From NCBI RefSeq assembly GCF_030019515.1, contig NZ_JASEEQ010000013.1, positions 62,001-126,000 on the forward strand: a DNA stretch of 64,000 nucleotides, given 5' to 3'. Below are positions 42,331 through 52,179 of this stretch, piece by piece (the stretch's first letter is position 1; each line of letters begins with the position of its first letter). The translations under genes and the position numbers were made by a program. This DNA comes from Nocardioides sp. Lineage in GTDB: Bacteria > Actinomycetota > Actinomycetes > Propionibacteriales > Nocardioidaceae. Below the pieces are notes generated by a model. The model searched no databases, was not told where the DNA came from, and was given only the letters and a program-made list of their open reading frames with translations.

Positions 42331-43707
42331 CTACCGTGCCGCCAGCTCCGACCAGGACTCCGCAATGCCGTCGGCGAGCACCTGGAGGTCCGGCACCGAC
42401 TCGTGGTCGCCGGTCAGCCCGAAGGCCAACGCGTCCTGGTAGGAGAGCATCGCGATGCCGACGCGGACGTGGTCGGCGATCGGCACCCACGGGACCATCG
42501 AGCGCACCGGCCGGCCCAGGCAGTACAGCGGCACGCGGGGGCCGGGGACGTTCGTGGTCACCGTCGTCACCTGGTGCTGCGGGAACCGCCAGGCGGTGCG
42601 CAGGCCCCACGACACGAGCGGGAAGGGGCCGAGCTCCGCCGTCGAGGTGATGCTCATGCCTGCCTCCGGCTCGTGGTGGGCGCGCAGTCGGCGGAGCCGC
42701 CGGTGCACGGCGTGCACCCGCTCGACCGGGTCGGCCACGTCGACCGGCAGGTAGGGGAGCAGCAGCGAGACCTGGTTGTCGGTGACCGACTCGTCGCCCT
42801 TGGCGCGGGTCGAGACCGGCACCAGGGAGCGGACCGTCCTGGCGTCGGGGCTCTCGCGCCGGCCCAGCAGCAGCCGACGGAACCCACCGGCGATCGCCGC
42901 GAGCGCGACGTCGTTGACGCTCGCGCCGCACCGGCGGCGTACGTCGGCGACCTCGGACATGTGGACCTCGACCCAGGTGAACCGCCGGTCGGCGCCGATC
43001 GGGCCCAGGAGGGAGGACGGGTGCACGGGCCGGGCGGCGCCGCTCAGGTCGAGCAGGCCCCGGGCGGCGTGGGCGACGGCGTTGGCGGAGCGGACCGGCG
43101 TGCGCGAGAGCCGGCCGACGGCGGTCGCCACCCGGGCCGGGTAGCCGGCCAGCTCGCCGAGGCCGAGGGCCGCGAAGGCCGTCGGGGTCTGCTCACGACC
43201 GCACGGGGCGGGCGCCGGGACGAGTGGCGAGGTGTTCGGCGCCAGGTCGAGGAAGAGCCGGTAGAGGTCGGTCCCGGAGACCCCGTCGGCGAGGCAGTGG
43301 TGGACCCGCGAGAGGACCGCCCACTGCCGGTCGGGAAGGCCCTCGATCACCCAGGACTCCCACAGCGGGCGGGACCGGTCCATGCGGGGCGCCATCAGCG
43401 CGGCCACCAGGCCGGCGACCTCGCTCGGCCCGCCGGGGCGGGGCACGGCGGCGCGCAGCACGTGGTTGTGCAGGTCGAAGTGCTCGTCGGCCACCCACGC
43501 CGGCGCGGCCAGGTCGAACGGCACCGTCCGCAGCCGCTGCCGGTAGCGGGGGACCAGGGGGAGCCGCGCGTCGACCAGCGCGAGGAACTCGTCGTACCGC
43601 GGCGCGGGCCCGTCGAAGACCGCGAGGGAGCCGATGACGAGCGAGACCGCAGGGTCGACGTCCTCGACCTCGAGGAACGCGTCGGCGAGCGGTGTGAGTC
43701 GGTCCAC
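42331..43707 (-). CDS. WS/DGAT-family wax ester synthase/diacylglycerol acyltransferase
   Basis: A 458-residue O-acyltransferase. The catalytic motif HHxxxDG reads HHCLADG near residue 130, and the C-terminal half has the conserved NDVALAAIAGGFRRLL and NVPGPRVPLYCLG segments. The family makes storage triacylglycerols or wax esters from acyl-CoA. The GTG at 43707 was chosen because a GGAAGGAGT site precedes it and the product begins VDRLTPLADAF, the family's usual N-terminus. It is followed 9 bases later by the LCP gene. Two GGGCC-N4-GGCCC boxes lie 50-110 bases upstream. Confidence 0.9.
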   Translation of the reverse strand: MDRLTPLADAFLEVEDVDPAVSLVIGSLAVFDGPAPRYDEFLALVDARLPLVPRYRQRLRTVPFDLAAPAWVADEHFDLHNHVLRAAVPRPGGPSEVAGLVAALMAPRMDRSRPLWESWVIEGLPDRQWAVLSRVHHCLADGVSGTDLYRLFLDLAPNTSPLVPAPAPCGREQTPTAFAALGLGELAGYPARVATAVGRLSRTPVRSANAVAHAARGLLDLSGAARPVHPSSLLGPIGADRRFTWVEVHMSEVADVRRRCGASVNDVALAAIAGGFRRLLLGRRESPDARTVRSLVPVSTRAKGDESVTDNQVSLLLPYLPVDVADPVERVHAVHRRLRRLRAHHEPEAGMSITSTAELGPFPLVSWGLRTAWRFPQHQVTTVTTNVPGPRVPLYCLGRPVRSMVPWVPIADHVRVGIAMLSYQDALAFGLTGDHESVPDLQVLADGIAESWSELAAR

Positions 43708-43757
43708 CGGGGACTCCTTCCCGCGACCAGTCTCAGCGCGTGCCTGCCCGAGCACCC

Positions 43758-43816
43758 GGGCCGACCGGCCCCTGCCGGGGCGCCGCGGGTCCCCGGGGTC
43801 CTGGGCCCAAAGGCCC
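43758..43816 (-). promoter_or_regulatory. Two DevR/DosR-like palindromes upstream of the WS/DGAT gene
   Basis: GGGCC-GACC-GGCCC (43758-43771) and GGGCC-CAAA-GGCCC (43803-43816) have centres 45 bases apart. The arm-spacer layout (five, four, five) equals the mycobacterial DosR core GGGAC-TWWA-GTCCC, with C in place of A. The 235-base gap 43708-43942 holds nothing else recognisable. Confidence 0.45.
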
Positions 43817-43942
43817 TACGAGCGCACGACGGGTCCGAGGAGGCTCCCCGATGCGGTTCCTCCGACCGGCGTCACGGTCGGTCGAGCCGCTGGCGGGCCA
43901 CTGACCGCCGGGGTGGTCGCACGCCGGCGGTAGCGTGCCGGC

Positions 43943-44461
43943 ATGGCACCGGATCCGGACCTGCACGGCCTGCCGCCGTCCTACGCACGCGTCTCGCTGG
44001 CAGTGGTCACCTCCAGCGCGCACGCGAACCTGCTGGGCAACATCCACGGCGGCGAGATCGCGAAGCTGGCCGACTCGACCGCGGGCGCCGTCGCGGCGCG
44101 GCACAGCGGCGGGCCCGCGGTCACCGCGGTCATGGACGAGATGGCGTTCCTGGAGCCGGTGCACGTCGGCGACATCGTCCGGACCATGGCACAGGTCAAC
44201 TGGGCCGGCCGGTCCTCGATGGAGATCGGCGTGCGGGTCGAGACCCAGCCGTGGAACGACCCGTCGACGACCTCGTTGCACGTGGCGTCGGCGTACTTCG
44301 TGTTCGTCGCCATCGATGGGGCCGGGCAGGCGCGCCGGGTGCCGGGCCTGGTGCCGGAGACCCCGGACGAGATCCGCCGGATGCGCGAGGCCGAGATCCG
44401 CCGGGCGAACCGGCTGTCGCGGCGCGAGGCGATCGAGGCGGGCCGCCACCCCGGCCCCTGA
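43943..44461 (+). CDS. Single-hotdog acyl-CoA thioesterase (YciA/BFIT-like)
   Basis: A 172-residue hotdog-fold hydrolase of acyl-CoA. The segments LLGNIHGGEIAKLADSTAGAVAARH (active-site His/Asp region) and ASAYFVFVAID match the acyl-CoA thioester hydrolase family (ACOT/YciA). A charged helical C-terminus of about 35 residues follows. It is divergent from the WS/DGAT gene, and the two may balance acyl-CoA use. The next gene begins 102 bases downstream behind its own promoter-like region. Confidence 0.87.
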   Translation: MAPDPDLHGLPPSYARVSLAVVTSSAHANLLGNIHGGEIAKLADSTAGAVAARHSGGPAVTAVMDEMAFLEPVHVGDIVRTMAQVNWAGRSSMEIGVRVETQPWNDPSTTSLHVASAYFVFVAIDGAGQARRVPGLVPETPDEIRRMREAEIRRANRLSRREAIEAGRHPGP

Positions 44462-44491
44462 TCGCAGGTCCTTCGGCGCGTCGCGCCGGAT

Positions 44492-44518
44492 TGTGACGGG
44501 TGTGACTGGTGATACTGG
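44492..44518 (+). promoter_or_regulatory. MtrA-like direct repeats upstream of the LCP gene
   Basis: TGTGAC-GGG-TGTGAC-TGG-TGATAC-TGG forms three 9-base repeats. Its complement reads GTCACA-CCC-GTCACA, the form of the mycobacterial MtrA site (6-base repeats spaced by three). It ends 46 bases before the LCP start codon. A similar pair precedes the amidase gene at 53207. Confidence 0.5.
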
Positions 44519-44563
44519 CGAGCAGCAGTACCCTTCCCCGTTCCACAGCAGAGAGGCATCTCG

Positions 44564-46009
44564 ATGCCGCCCGTCTCTTCCCCCGGGTCGCATGACAGCC
44601 ACGGTCCGCGCTCCACCGCGGTCGACCGCGCCGCTCGGGTGCGCTTCCGCAGGGCCATGGCCCTGATGCTGATGACCCTGCTCCTCCCCGGCTCGGCCCA
44701 GCTCGTGGCCGGCAACCGCAGGGTCGGCATCGCCGCGCTGCGGATCTGGCTCGTGCTGGTGGCGACGTTCCTGGCCACGCTGGTCGTCGGGATCTTCTGG
44801 CACGAGCTGATCTTCCGGCTCGCCTCGGACACCTTCGCGCTGTTCTGGATCCGGGTCGGGCTGATGGCGCTCGCCACGGGGTGGGCGGTCCTCTTCTTCG
44901 ACGCCTGGCGGATCGGCCAGCCGCTCACGCTCAGCCTCGGCCACCGGCGCGCGGTCGTCGGCGTCAACGGCGTGCTGTGCCTGACCGTGGCGGGCTCGCT
45001 CCTCTTCGGCGCGCACCTCGTCGGCGTGCAGCGGCACCTGATGCTCACGATGTTCGGCAGCGACCAGGTCACCGGCGCCCACGACGGCCGCTACAACGTG
45101 CTGCTCCTCGGCGGCGACTCCGGCGCGGGCCGCTGGGGACTTCGCCCGGACTCGATGACCGTCGCGAGCATCGACGCCGACACCGGGCGCACGGTGTTGA
45201 TCTCGCTGCCGCGCAACATGCAGAACTTCCCGTTCGTGCGGGGATCGGTGATGCACGAGCAGTTCCCCGACGGCTTCGACGCCGACTACCTCAACGGCGT
45301 CAGCACCTGGGCCGGCGACAACACCGAGCTGTTCCGCGGGTCCGACAATCCCGGGGTGGACGCCACGATCATGGCGATCGAGGGGATCACCGGCCTGAAG
45401 ATCAACTACTGGGCGATGGTCAACCTCGAGGGCTTCAAGGACCTGGTCGACGCGGTCGGCGGGGTCACCCTCAACGTGCGCCAGCCGATCCCGGTCGGTG
45501 GCCTCGGTGACGACGTCACCGGCTACATCCAGCCGGGCGTCCGCAGGCTCGACGGCCACGACACGCTGTGGTTCGCGCGCGCCCGCGACGACTCCGACGA
45601 CTACTCCCGGATGGCCCGGCAGAAGTGCGTGATGAACGCCATGCTCCAGCAGATCAGCCCGCAGGTGGCGCTGCGCAACTTCGAGAAGATCGCGGACGCG
45701 AGCTCGGCGATGATCTCGACCAACATCCCCGGCAGCGAGGTGGACCGGTTCATCTCGCTGGCCCTCAAGGCCCGCAACCAGAAGGTCTCGACGCTCTCGC
45801 TGGTGCCGCCGATGATCAACACGGCCGATCCGGACATCAGGCTGATCAAGACGAAGGTCGCCGAGTCGATCGACCGTGCCGAGGGCACCGCCCCGCCGCC
45901 GAACAAGCAGAAGCGCCACGACGGCGACCCGGTCACCGGCGGCTCGATCGGCTCGTTCAGCACCGGCTACGCCGCCAACGAGGCCGACGACCTGGGCTCC
46001 GCCTGTTAG
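44564..46009 (+). CDS. LytR-CpsA-Psr family protein with multi-helix N-terminus
   Basis: A 481-residue membrane protein. Four predicted helices occupy residues 28-165, more than the single helix of most LCP proteins. The extracellular LCP domain follows (about 180-420): YNVLLLGGDSGAG, PDSMTVASID, LISLPRNMQNFP, NYWAMVNLEGFKDLVDAVGG and WFARARDDSDDYSRMARQK. It ends in a disordered Lys/Gly tail. It probably attaches the galactofuranan made by the downstream cluster to peptidoglycan; that link is inferred from position. MtrA-like repeats precede it. Confidence 0.88.
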   Translation: MPPVSSPGSHDSHGPRSTAVDRAARVRFRRAMALMLMTLLLPGSAQLVAGNRRVGIAALRIWLVLVATFLATLVVGIFWHELIFRLASDTFALFWIRVGLMALATGWAVLFFDAWRIGQPLTLSLGHRRAVVGVNGVLCLTVAGSLLFGAHLVGVQRHLMLTMFGSDQVTGAHDGRYNVLLLGGDSGAGRWGLRPDSMTVASIDADTGRTVLISLPRNMQNFPFVRGSVMHEQFPDGFDADYLNGVSTWAGDNTELFRGSDNPGVDATIMAIEGITGLKINYWAMVNLEGFKDLVDAVGGVTLNVRQPIPVGGLGDDVTGYIQPGVRRLDGHDTLWFARARDDSDDYSRMARQKCVMNAMLQQISPQVALRNFEKIADASSAMISTNIPGSEVDRFISLALKARNQKVSTLSLVPPMINTADPDIRLIKTKVAESIDRAEGTAPPPNKQKRHDGDPVTGGSIGSFSTGYAANEADDLGSAC

Positions 46010-46012
46010 GGG

Positions 46013-46156
46013 CGAGTCGGCGCGTCTTGCTCACCCCAGACCGCCGAGTCGGCGCGTCTTGCCCGGCCCGCGGGCAAGTTGCGCCGACTCGGCTCGCGTC
46101 CGCGGGCAAGTTGCGCCGACTCGGACCCCGCCCCCGGGCAGGTCGCGTCGACTCGG
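46013..46156. repeat. Five 21-bp repeats in mixed orientation
   Basis: Two copies of CGAGTCGGCGCGTCTTGC run forward (46013, 46045), followed by three inverted copies: GGGCAAGTTGCGCCGACTCGG at 46072-46092 and 46104-46124, and a diverged one at 46136-46156. They fill the gap between the LCP and first glycosyltransferase genes. Copies 2 and 3 can pair as a large hairpin. Confidence 0.85.
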
Positions 46157-46172
46157 ACCCTAGGCTGGACGC

Positions 46173-47120
46173 GTGAGCCAGCAGCCCCAGCACCGACGCG
46201 TGGTGGCTGTCGTGGTCACCTACGACCGGCTCGGACTGCTGCAACGGCTGCTCGAGCGCCTCGACCAGGTGCCGGAGCTGAGCGAGATCCTCGTGGTCGA
46301 CAACGCCTCGACCGACGGCAGCGGGGAGTGGCTCGCGGGCCTCGACGACCGGGACGCGGGCGAGGGGCGCCCGACGACCCCGGTGCTCGGTCGCACCCTG
46401 GCCGAGAACGGCGGCGGCGCGCGCGGCTTCCACGACGGCCTCGCCTGGGCGATGGAGCGGGGCGCCGACCTGACGTGGCTGATGGACGACGACGGACTGC
46501 CCGAGCCGGACTGCCTCTCGCGCCTGCTCGCCGAGGACGACCTCGACTTCTGGGGCCCGGTCGTCGTCGACCAGGACCAGCCGGACCGGCTGGTCTTCCC
46601 GATCCGGCTGCCCGGTGGCACCCGCGTGGTGCACGGCCTGCCGGACGTGGAGCGCGCGGCGGCCGACGGCCGGATCGACGGCATCGTGATCCCCTTCAAC
46701 GGCGTGCTCGTCACCCGCGAGCTCGTCGCTCGGATCGGGCTCCCGCGCGCCGAGTACTTCATCTGGGGCGACGACCACGAGTACCGGCTGCGCGCGGAGG
46801 CGGCCGGGGCCCGGATCGCCACCGTCGTCGGCGCCCGCGTCCACCACCCGGCGGTCGGGAGCCTCGGCGCGCCGATGATGTTCGGGCGGACGACGTACAA
46901 CCACAGCCCGAGCGACCTCAAGCACTACTGCATGGCCCGCAACAACCTCCTGAACCTGCGCGAGTACCGCGGTTGGCCGCATGCGCTCGCGTTCGTGGCG
47001 AAGACCGCGTGGTTCTACACGTTCACCCGCCCCGACCCCCGTCGGCTGGTGCTCAGCGTCCGCGCGATGTACGCCGGTCTCCGCGGCGACTTCGGCGGGC
47101 ACCGGAGGTTCCTGCGATGA
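46173..47120 (+). CDS. GT2 glycosyltransferase, GlfT1-like
   Basis: A 315-residue GT-A-fold enzyme. The nucleotide-binding start is VVAVVVTYDRLGLLQRLLERL, then LVVDNASTDGSGEW and the metal-binding DDD in TWLMDDDGLPEPDCL near residue 107. The acceptor part WGDDHEYRLRAEAAGARI and the C-terminal YRGWPHALAFVAKTAWFYTF resemble M. tuberculosis GlfT1 (Rv3782), which adds the first galactofuranose residues to the linker lipid. Its stop overlaps the next glycosyltransferase start (ATGA). UDP-Galf as donor is inferred from the adjacent mutase gene. Confidence 0.83.
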   Translation: MSQQPQHRRVVAVVVTYDRLGLLQRLLERLDQVPELSEILVVDNASTDGSGEWLAGLDDRDAGEGRPTTPVLGRTLAENGGGARGFHDGLAWAMERGADLTWLMDDDGLPEPDCLSRLLAEDDLDFWGPVVVDQDQPDRLVFPIRLPGGTRVVHGLPDVERAAADGRIDGIVIPFNGVLVTRELVARIGLPRAEYFIWGDDHEYRLRAEAAGARIATVVGARVHHPAVGSLGAPMMFGRTTYNHSPSDLKHYCMARNNLLNLREYRGWPHALAFVAKTAWFYTFTRPDPRRLVLSVRAMYAGLRGDFGGHRRFLR

Positions 47121-48037
47121 GCGCGCGGGAGAGCGTCGCGGTCGTGGTCGTCACCTACAACCGGGCCGACCTGCTCGCGCACATGCTGGACGGCCTCGCC
47201 GCCCAGACCCGGCCGGCCGACGCGATCTTCGTCATCGACAACGCCAGCAGCGACCACACCCGCGCGCTGCTCACCGAGCAGGTGGCCACCGCCCGCCCCG
47301 GGCTGCCGCTGCAGGTCACCCACGTCGAGGAGAACCTCGGCGGCGCCGGTGGGTTCCACCTCGGGGTGGGCATGGCGCACGCTGCCGGGCACGACCGGAT
47401 CTGGCTGATGGACGACGACGTCGTGCCCGCGCCCGACTGCCTCGAGGTCCTGCTGGGCCAGGACGAGGCCTGCTTGATGTCGGTGCGACAGGACACCCAC
47501 GGCCGGCTGGTCGAGAAGGCCGCCCTCCGCTTCGACCTGCGCAACCCGCTCGCGGTGCGCCCGAAGACCGCGATGGTCGAGACCGAGTACGGCAGCCGGG
47601 ACCGGATGCCGCGCCGTGTCGAGCTCGAGAACGTCGCGTTCGAGGGGTTCCTGCTGCGCCGGGAGGTCGTGGACGCGATCGGCCTGCCCGACCCGTCGTT
47701 CTTCATCTTCTACGACGACGTGGACTACGCCGTGCGCGCGCGCCGCGCCGGCTACCGGATCTGGGCGGTCCGCGACGCGGTGCTCGTGCGCCAGCTGCCC
47801 TTCGACCAGCAGCACGACCTGAGCGGGTGGAAGGGCTACTTCATGTACCGCAACCTGTTCGTCGTGCACCTGAGGTACGGCGAGAACGTCCTGGTGCGGC
47901 TCAAGCCCTGGGCGGTGGCCGCCGCGGTCGTGGTGCTGAGCCCGCTGCGGGGCGGGCGGGCCGAGGCGCGCAATGTGATCCGGGCCATGCGCGACGCGCG
48001 GACGATGCGGTCCGTGCCGTCCCGGTCCGTAGACTGA
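47117..48037 (+). CDS. GT2 glycosyltransferase, second GlfT1-like enzyme
   Basis: A 306-residue GT-A-fold enzyme similar in layout to its upstream neighbour. It has VAVVVVTYNRADLLAHMLDGL, FVIDNASSDHTR, ENLGGAGGFHLGVGMAH (a motif shared with galactofuranosyltransferases) and DDD in IWLMDDDVVPAPDCL. FFIFYDDVDYAVRARRAGYRI is the acceptor segment. One weak C-terminal hydrophobic helix may tether it to the membrane. It is translationally coupled upstream and followed six bases later by glf. It may extend the primer made by the first enzyme, or add a different sugar. Confidence 0.83.
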   Translation: MSARESVAVVVVTYNRADLLAHMLDGLAAQTRPADAIFVIDNASSDHTRALLTEQVATARPGLPLQVTHVEENLGGAGGFHLGVGMAHAAGHDRIWLMDDDVVPAPDCLEVLLGQDEACLMSVRQDTHGRLVEKAALRFDLRNPLAVRPKTAMVETEYGSRDRMPRRVELENVAFEGFLLRREVVDAIGLPDPSFFIFYDDVDYAVRARRAGYRIWAVRDAVLVRQLPFDQQHDLSGWKGYFMYRNLFVVHLRYGENVLVRLKPWAVAAAVVVLSPLRGGRAEARNVIRAMRDARTMRSVPSRSVD

Positions 48038-49246
<1,209 letters not shown>

Positions 49247-49310
49247 GCACCCCACGTCCTCTGCTTCCCCCGCTGCGCTCCTCCGGCCCACAATTTCGAG
49301 GGGACCCCGC

Positions 49311-51311
49311 ATGACAGCGACCCGCCTGCTCCAGCGACAGATCCTGCCGGTCGACCGCGACTTCGACGTGCTCGCGCTGTACGTCGATCCCGAGGACGCC
49401 CGGCTCGACGCCGACAAGTACGAGATCGGCGGCAGCCGCGCGGCCAAGGACCTCAACAACGCCGCGATCCGGCAGTCCACGGCGACCGGCCACACGATCC
49501 ACCCCGACCAGATCGAGTCGCGCACCGCGCTGCGGGTCAAGTCGGGTGACCGGCTCTCGTTCGGCACCTACTTCAACGCGTTCCCGGCCAGCTACTGGCG
49601 CCGCTGGACGGTCGTCAAGGACGTCACCTTGACGGTCACCGTCGCGGGTCGGGGCGCCACCCTCCTGGTCTACAAGTCGATGGCCAAGGGCCACTCGCAG
49701 CGCGTCGCCTCCGCCGGCACCGGTGCCGAGAGCCGCAGCACGTTCAGCTTCGACCTCAGTCTGAAGCCGTTCGTGGACGGCGGCTGGTACTGGTACGACA
49801 TCATCGCCGGCGACGACGACGTGGTCGTCGAGAGCGCCGAGTGGACCGCCGAGGTCCCCGAGGACCGAGCCGAGCACGGCACCGTCGACATCGCGATCAC
49901 GACCATGAACCGCCCGGACTTCTGCGCGAAGCTCCTCGGCCAGCTCGGCGACGACCAGGAGGTGCGTCCCTACCTCGACACGGTCTTCGTGATGGAGCAG
50001 GGCACCGACAAGGTGGTCGACTCGCCGGACTTCGCGAAGGCCCAGGGTGCGCTCGGGGACCTGCTGCGAGTCATCGACCAGGGCAACCTCGGCGGCTCCG
50101 GCGGCTACGCCCGCGGCCAGCTCGAGTCGATCCGCAAGGGCACCGCGACGTACACGATGATGATGGACGACGACATCGTGTGCGAGCCCGAGGGCGTGAT
50201 CCGCGCGATCACGTTCGCCGACCTCGCGCGCCGCCCCACGATCGTCGGCGGCCACATGTTCAACATCTACTCGCGCTCCCGGCTGCACAGCTTCGGCGAG
50301 ATCGTCCAGCCGTGGCGCTTCTGGTGGCAGTCACCGTTCGACACCTACAGCGACTGGGACCTCGCGGGCCGCAACCTGCGCTCGAGCCGGTGGCTGCACA
50401 AGCGCATCGACGTGGACTTCAACGGCTGGTTCATGTGCCTGGTGCCGCGCCGGGTCCTCGAGGAGATCGGGCTGTCGCTCCCGTTGTTCATCAAGTGGGA
50501 CGACTCCGAGTTCGGGCTGCGCGCCAAGGCGGCCGGCTACCCGACGGTGACGTTCCCGGGCGCCGCGGTCTGGCACGTGCCGTGGACCGACAAGAACGAC
50601 GGGCTGGACTGGCAGGCCTACTTCCACCAGCGCAACCGGTTCATCGCGGCGCTGCTGCACTCGCCGTACCCCAAGGGCGGCCGGATGATCCGCGAGAGCC
50701 GCAACCACCAGATCTCCCACCTCGTCTCGATGCAGTACTCGACGGTGGAGATCCGGCACCAGGCGCTGCTCGACGTGCTGGCCGGACCGGACAAGCTGCA
50801 CGAGATGCTGCCGAACCGGCTCGCCGAGATCAACGCGATCCGCAAGCGGTTCACCGACGCGCAGCTCGAGGTGGACCCGGACGCGTTCCCCGCGATCCGG
50901 CGCAAGAAGCCCCCGCGCAAGGGACGCGACGGCACGGAGATCCCCGGGCGCCTCTCGCTGCTGCTCAGCGCCGGCCTCCAGCCGCTGCGCCAGCTCAAGC
51001 CCCCGCGCGAGCTCTCCCAGGAGAACCCCGAGGCCGAGGTCCGGGCCATGGACGCCAAGTGGTACCGACTCGCGTCGTACGACTCCGCGGTCGTCTCGAT
51101 GAACGACGGCGCCTCCGCGGCGTTCTACCGTCGCGACCCCCAGCTGTTCCGTGAGCAGATGGTGAAGACCCTCGAGATCCACGAGCGGCTCAAGCGCGAG
51201 TGGCCGCGGCTGGCCGAGGAGTACCGCGCCAAGCTCGGCGAGGTCACCTCGCCGGAGGCATGGGAGGAGACCTTCCGGCCGTGGACGGACGGCCCGGACG
51301 CCGATGACTGA
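49311..51311 (+). CDS. glfT2: GlfT2-like galactofuranosyltransferase (galactan polymerase)
   Basis: A 666-residue processive glycosyltransferase closely similar to M. tuberculosis GlfT2 (Rv3808c, 637 residues). Shared blocks are FGTYFNAFPASYWRRWT, DQGNLGGSGGYARGQ, the catalytic MMMDDDI near residue 286, RRIDVDFNGWFMC-type (here KRIDVDFNGWFMC), LPLFIKWDDSEFGLRAKA and WHVPWTDKNDGLDWQAYF. An N-terminal beta domain precedes the GT-A core, and a helical C-terminus may bind the membrane. GlfT2 builds alternating beta-1,5/1,6 galactofuranose chains. Its end overlaps the export-permease gene by eight bases. Confidence 0.94.
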   Translation: MTATRLLQRQILPVDRDFDVLALYVDPEDARLDADKYEIGGSRAAKDLNNAAIRQSTATGHTIHPDQIESRTALRVKSGDRLSFGTYFNAFPASYWRRWTVVKDVTLTVTVAGRGATLLVYKSMAKGHSQRVASAGTGAESRSTFSFDLSLKPFVDGGWYWYDIIAGDDDVVVESAEWTAEVPEDRAEHGTVDIAITTMNRPDFCAKLLGQLGDDQEVRPYLDTVFVMEQGTDKVVDSPDFAKAQGALGDLLRVIDQGNLGGSGGYARGQLESIRKGTATYTMMMDDDIVCEPEGVIRAITFADLARRPTIVGGHMFNIYSRSRLHSFGEIVQPWRFWWQSPFDTYSDWDLAGRNLRSSRWLHKRIDVDFNGWFMCLVPRRVLEEIGLSLPLFIKWDDSEFGLRAKAAGYPTVTFPGAAVWHVPWTDKNDGLDWQAYFHQRNRFIAALLHSPYPKGGRMIRESRNHQISHLVSMQYSTVEIRHQALLDVLAGPDKLHEMLPNRLAEINAIRKRFTDAQLEVDPDAFPAIRRKKPPRKGRDGTEIPGRLSLLLSAGLQPLRQLKPPRELSQENPEAEVRAMDAKWYRLASYDSAVVSMNDGASAAFYRRDPQLFREQMVKTLEIHERLKREWPRLAEEYRAKLGEVTSPEAWEETFRPWTDGPDADD

Positions 51312-52179
51312 GGCCGGCCACGTGGTCGATGCCCCGCTGACCCCACCGGCCCCCCGCGCCGGCCTGATCGAGGTGTTCCGGCGGCGGTACCTGCTGCGGA
51401 TGCTGGTGCAGCGCGAGCTCAGCGCGCGCTACCAGGGCTCGGTCCTGGGGCTGCTGTGGTCCTACATCAACCCGCTCTCCCAGCTGTTCATCTACTGGTT
51501 CGTGATGGGCAAGATCATGGGCCGCAGCACCGAGATGTTCGCGGTGCACGTCTTCTGCGGGCTGATCGTCGTGCAGTTCTTCATCGAGACGTTCAACGCC
51601 GGCACCCGCTCGATCGTGCGCAACCGGGCGCTGGTGCAGAAGATGGCGATGCCGCGCGAGATGTTCCCCGTCGCCTCGATGCTGGTGTCGCTGTACCACA
51701 TGGGGCCGCAGCTGGTGATCCTCACGATCATCGTCCTGCTCACCGGCTGGACGCCCGACCCGGTCTACCTCCTCGGGTTCCTGCTCGCACTGGCGATCAT
51801 CGCGATGCTCGGGACCTCGCTGGCGCTGATGTTCAGCGTGGCCAACGTGTTCCTGCGCGACGTCAGCAGCTTCGTGTCGATCCTGACGAACTTCGTGCGC
51901 TTCGGCGCGCCCATGATCTACCCCTACAGCCTGGTCGACGCGAGGTTCGGCAGCTTCGCCCAGTTCTACCTGTTCAACCCGATCGCGGACGCCGTGCTGC
52001 TGGTCCAGCAGGCGTTCTGGGTGGGCAGCACGAAGGATCCGGCGACGACCCACGCCGAGCACATCCCCGACAACCTGTTCGCCTACGGGTTCCTCGCGCT
52101 GGGCATCGCGGCGGTGATGCTGCTCATCGGCCAGCGGGTCTTCGCCCGGTTCGAGAACCGGATCCCGGAGCAGCTGTGA
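51304..52179 (+). CDS. wzm: ABC-2 type polysaccharide export permease (Wzm-like)
   Basis: A 291-residue membrane protein with six predicted helices. The amphipathic LIEVFRRRYLLRMLVQRELSARYQGSVLG lead and the segments LLWSYINPLSQLFIYWFVM and FGAPMIYPYSLVDA match ABC-2 permeases of the O-antigen/teichoic-acid exporters (Wzm, TagG) and Rv3783 of M. tuberculosis. It should form the channel through which the lipid-linked galactan crosses the membrane. It overlaps GlfT2 upstream by eight bases and the ATPase gene downstream by four (GTGA). Confidence 0.9.
   Translation: MTEAGHVVDAPLTPPAPRAGLIEVFRRRYLLRMLVQRELSARYQGSVLGLLWSYINPLSQLFIYWFVMGKIMGRSTEMFAVHVFCGLIVVQFFIETFNAGTRSIVRNRALVQKMAMPREMFPVASMLVSLYHMGPQLVILTIIVLLTGWTPDPVYLLGFLLALAIIAMLGTSLALMFSVANVFLRDVSSFVSILTNFVRFGAPMIYPYSLVDARFGSFAQFYLFNPIADAVLLVQQAFWVGSTKDPATTHAEHIPDNLFAYGFLALGIAAVMLLIGQRVFARFENRIPEQL

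Noticed and set aside
46013..46156. CRISPR or attachment site
   Set aside because: Repeats alternate in orientation, spacers are only about 10-15 bases, and there is no integrase or cas gene.
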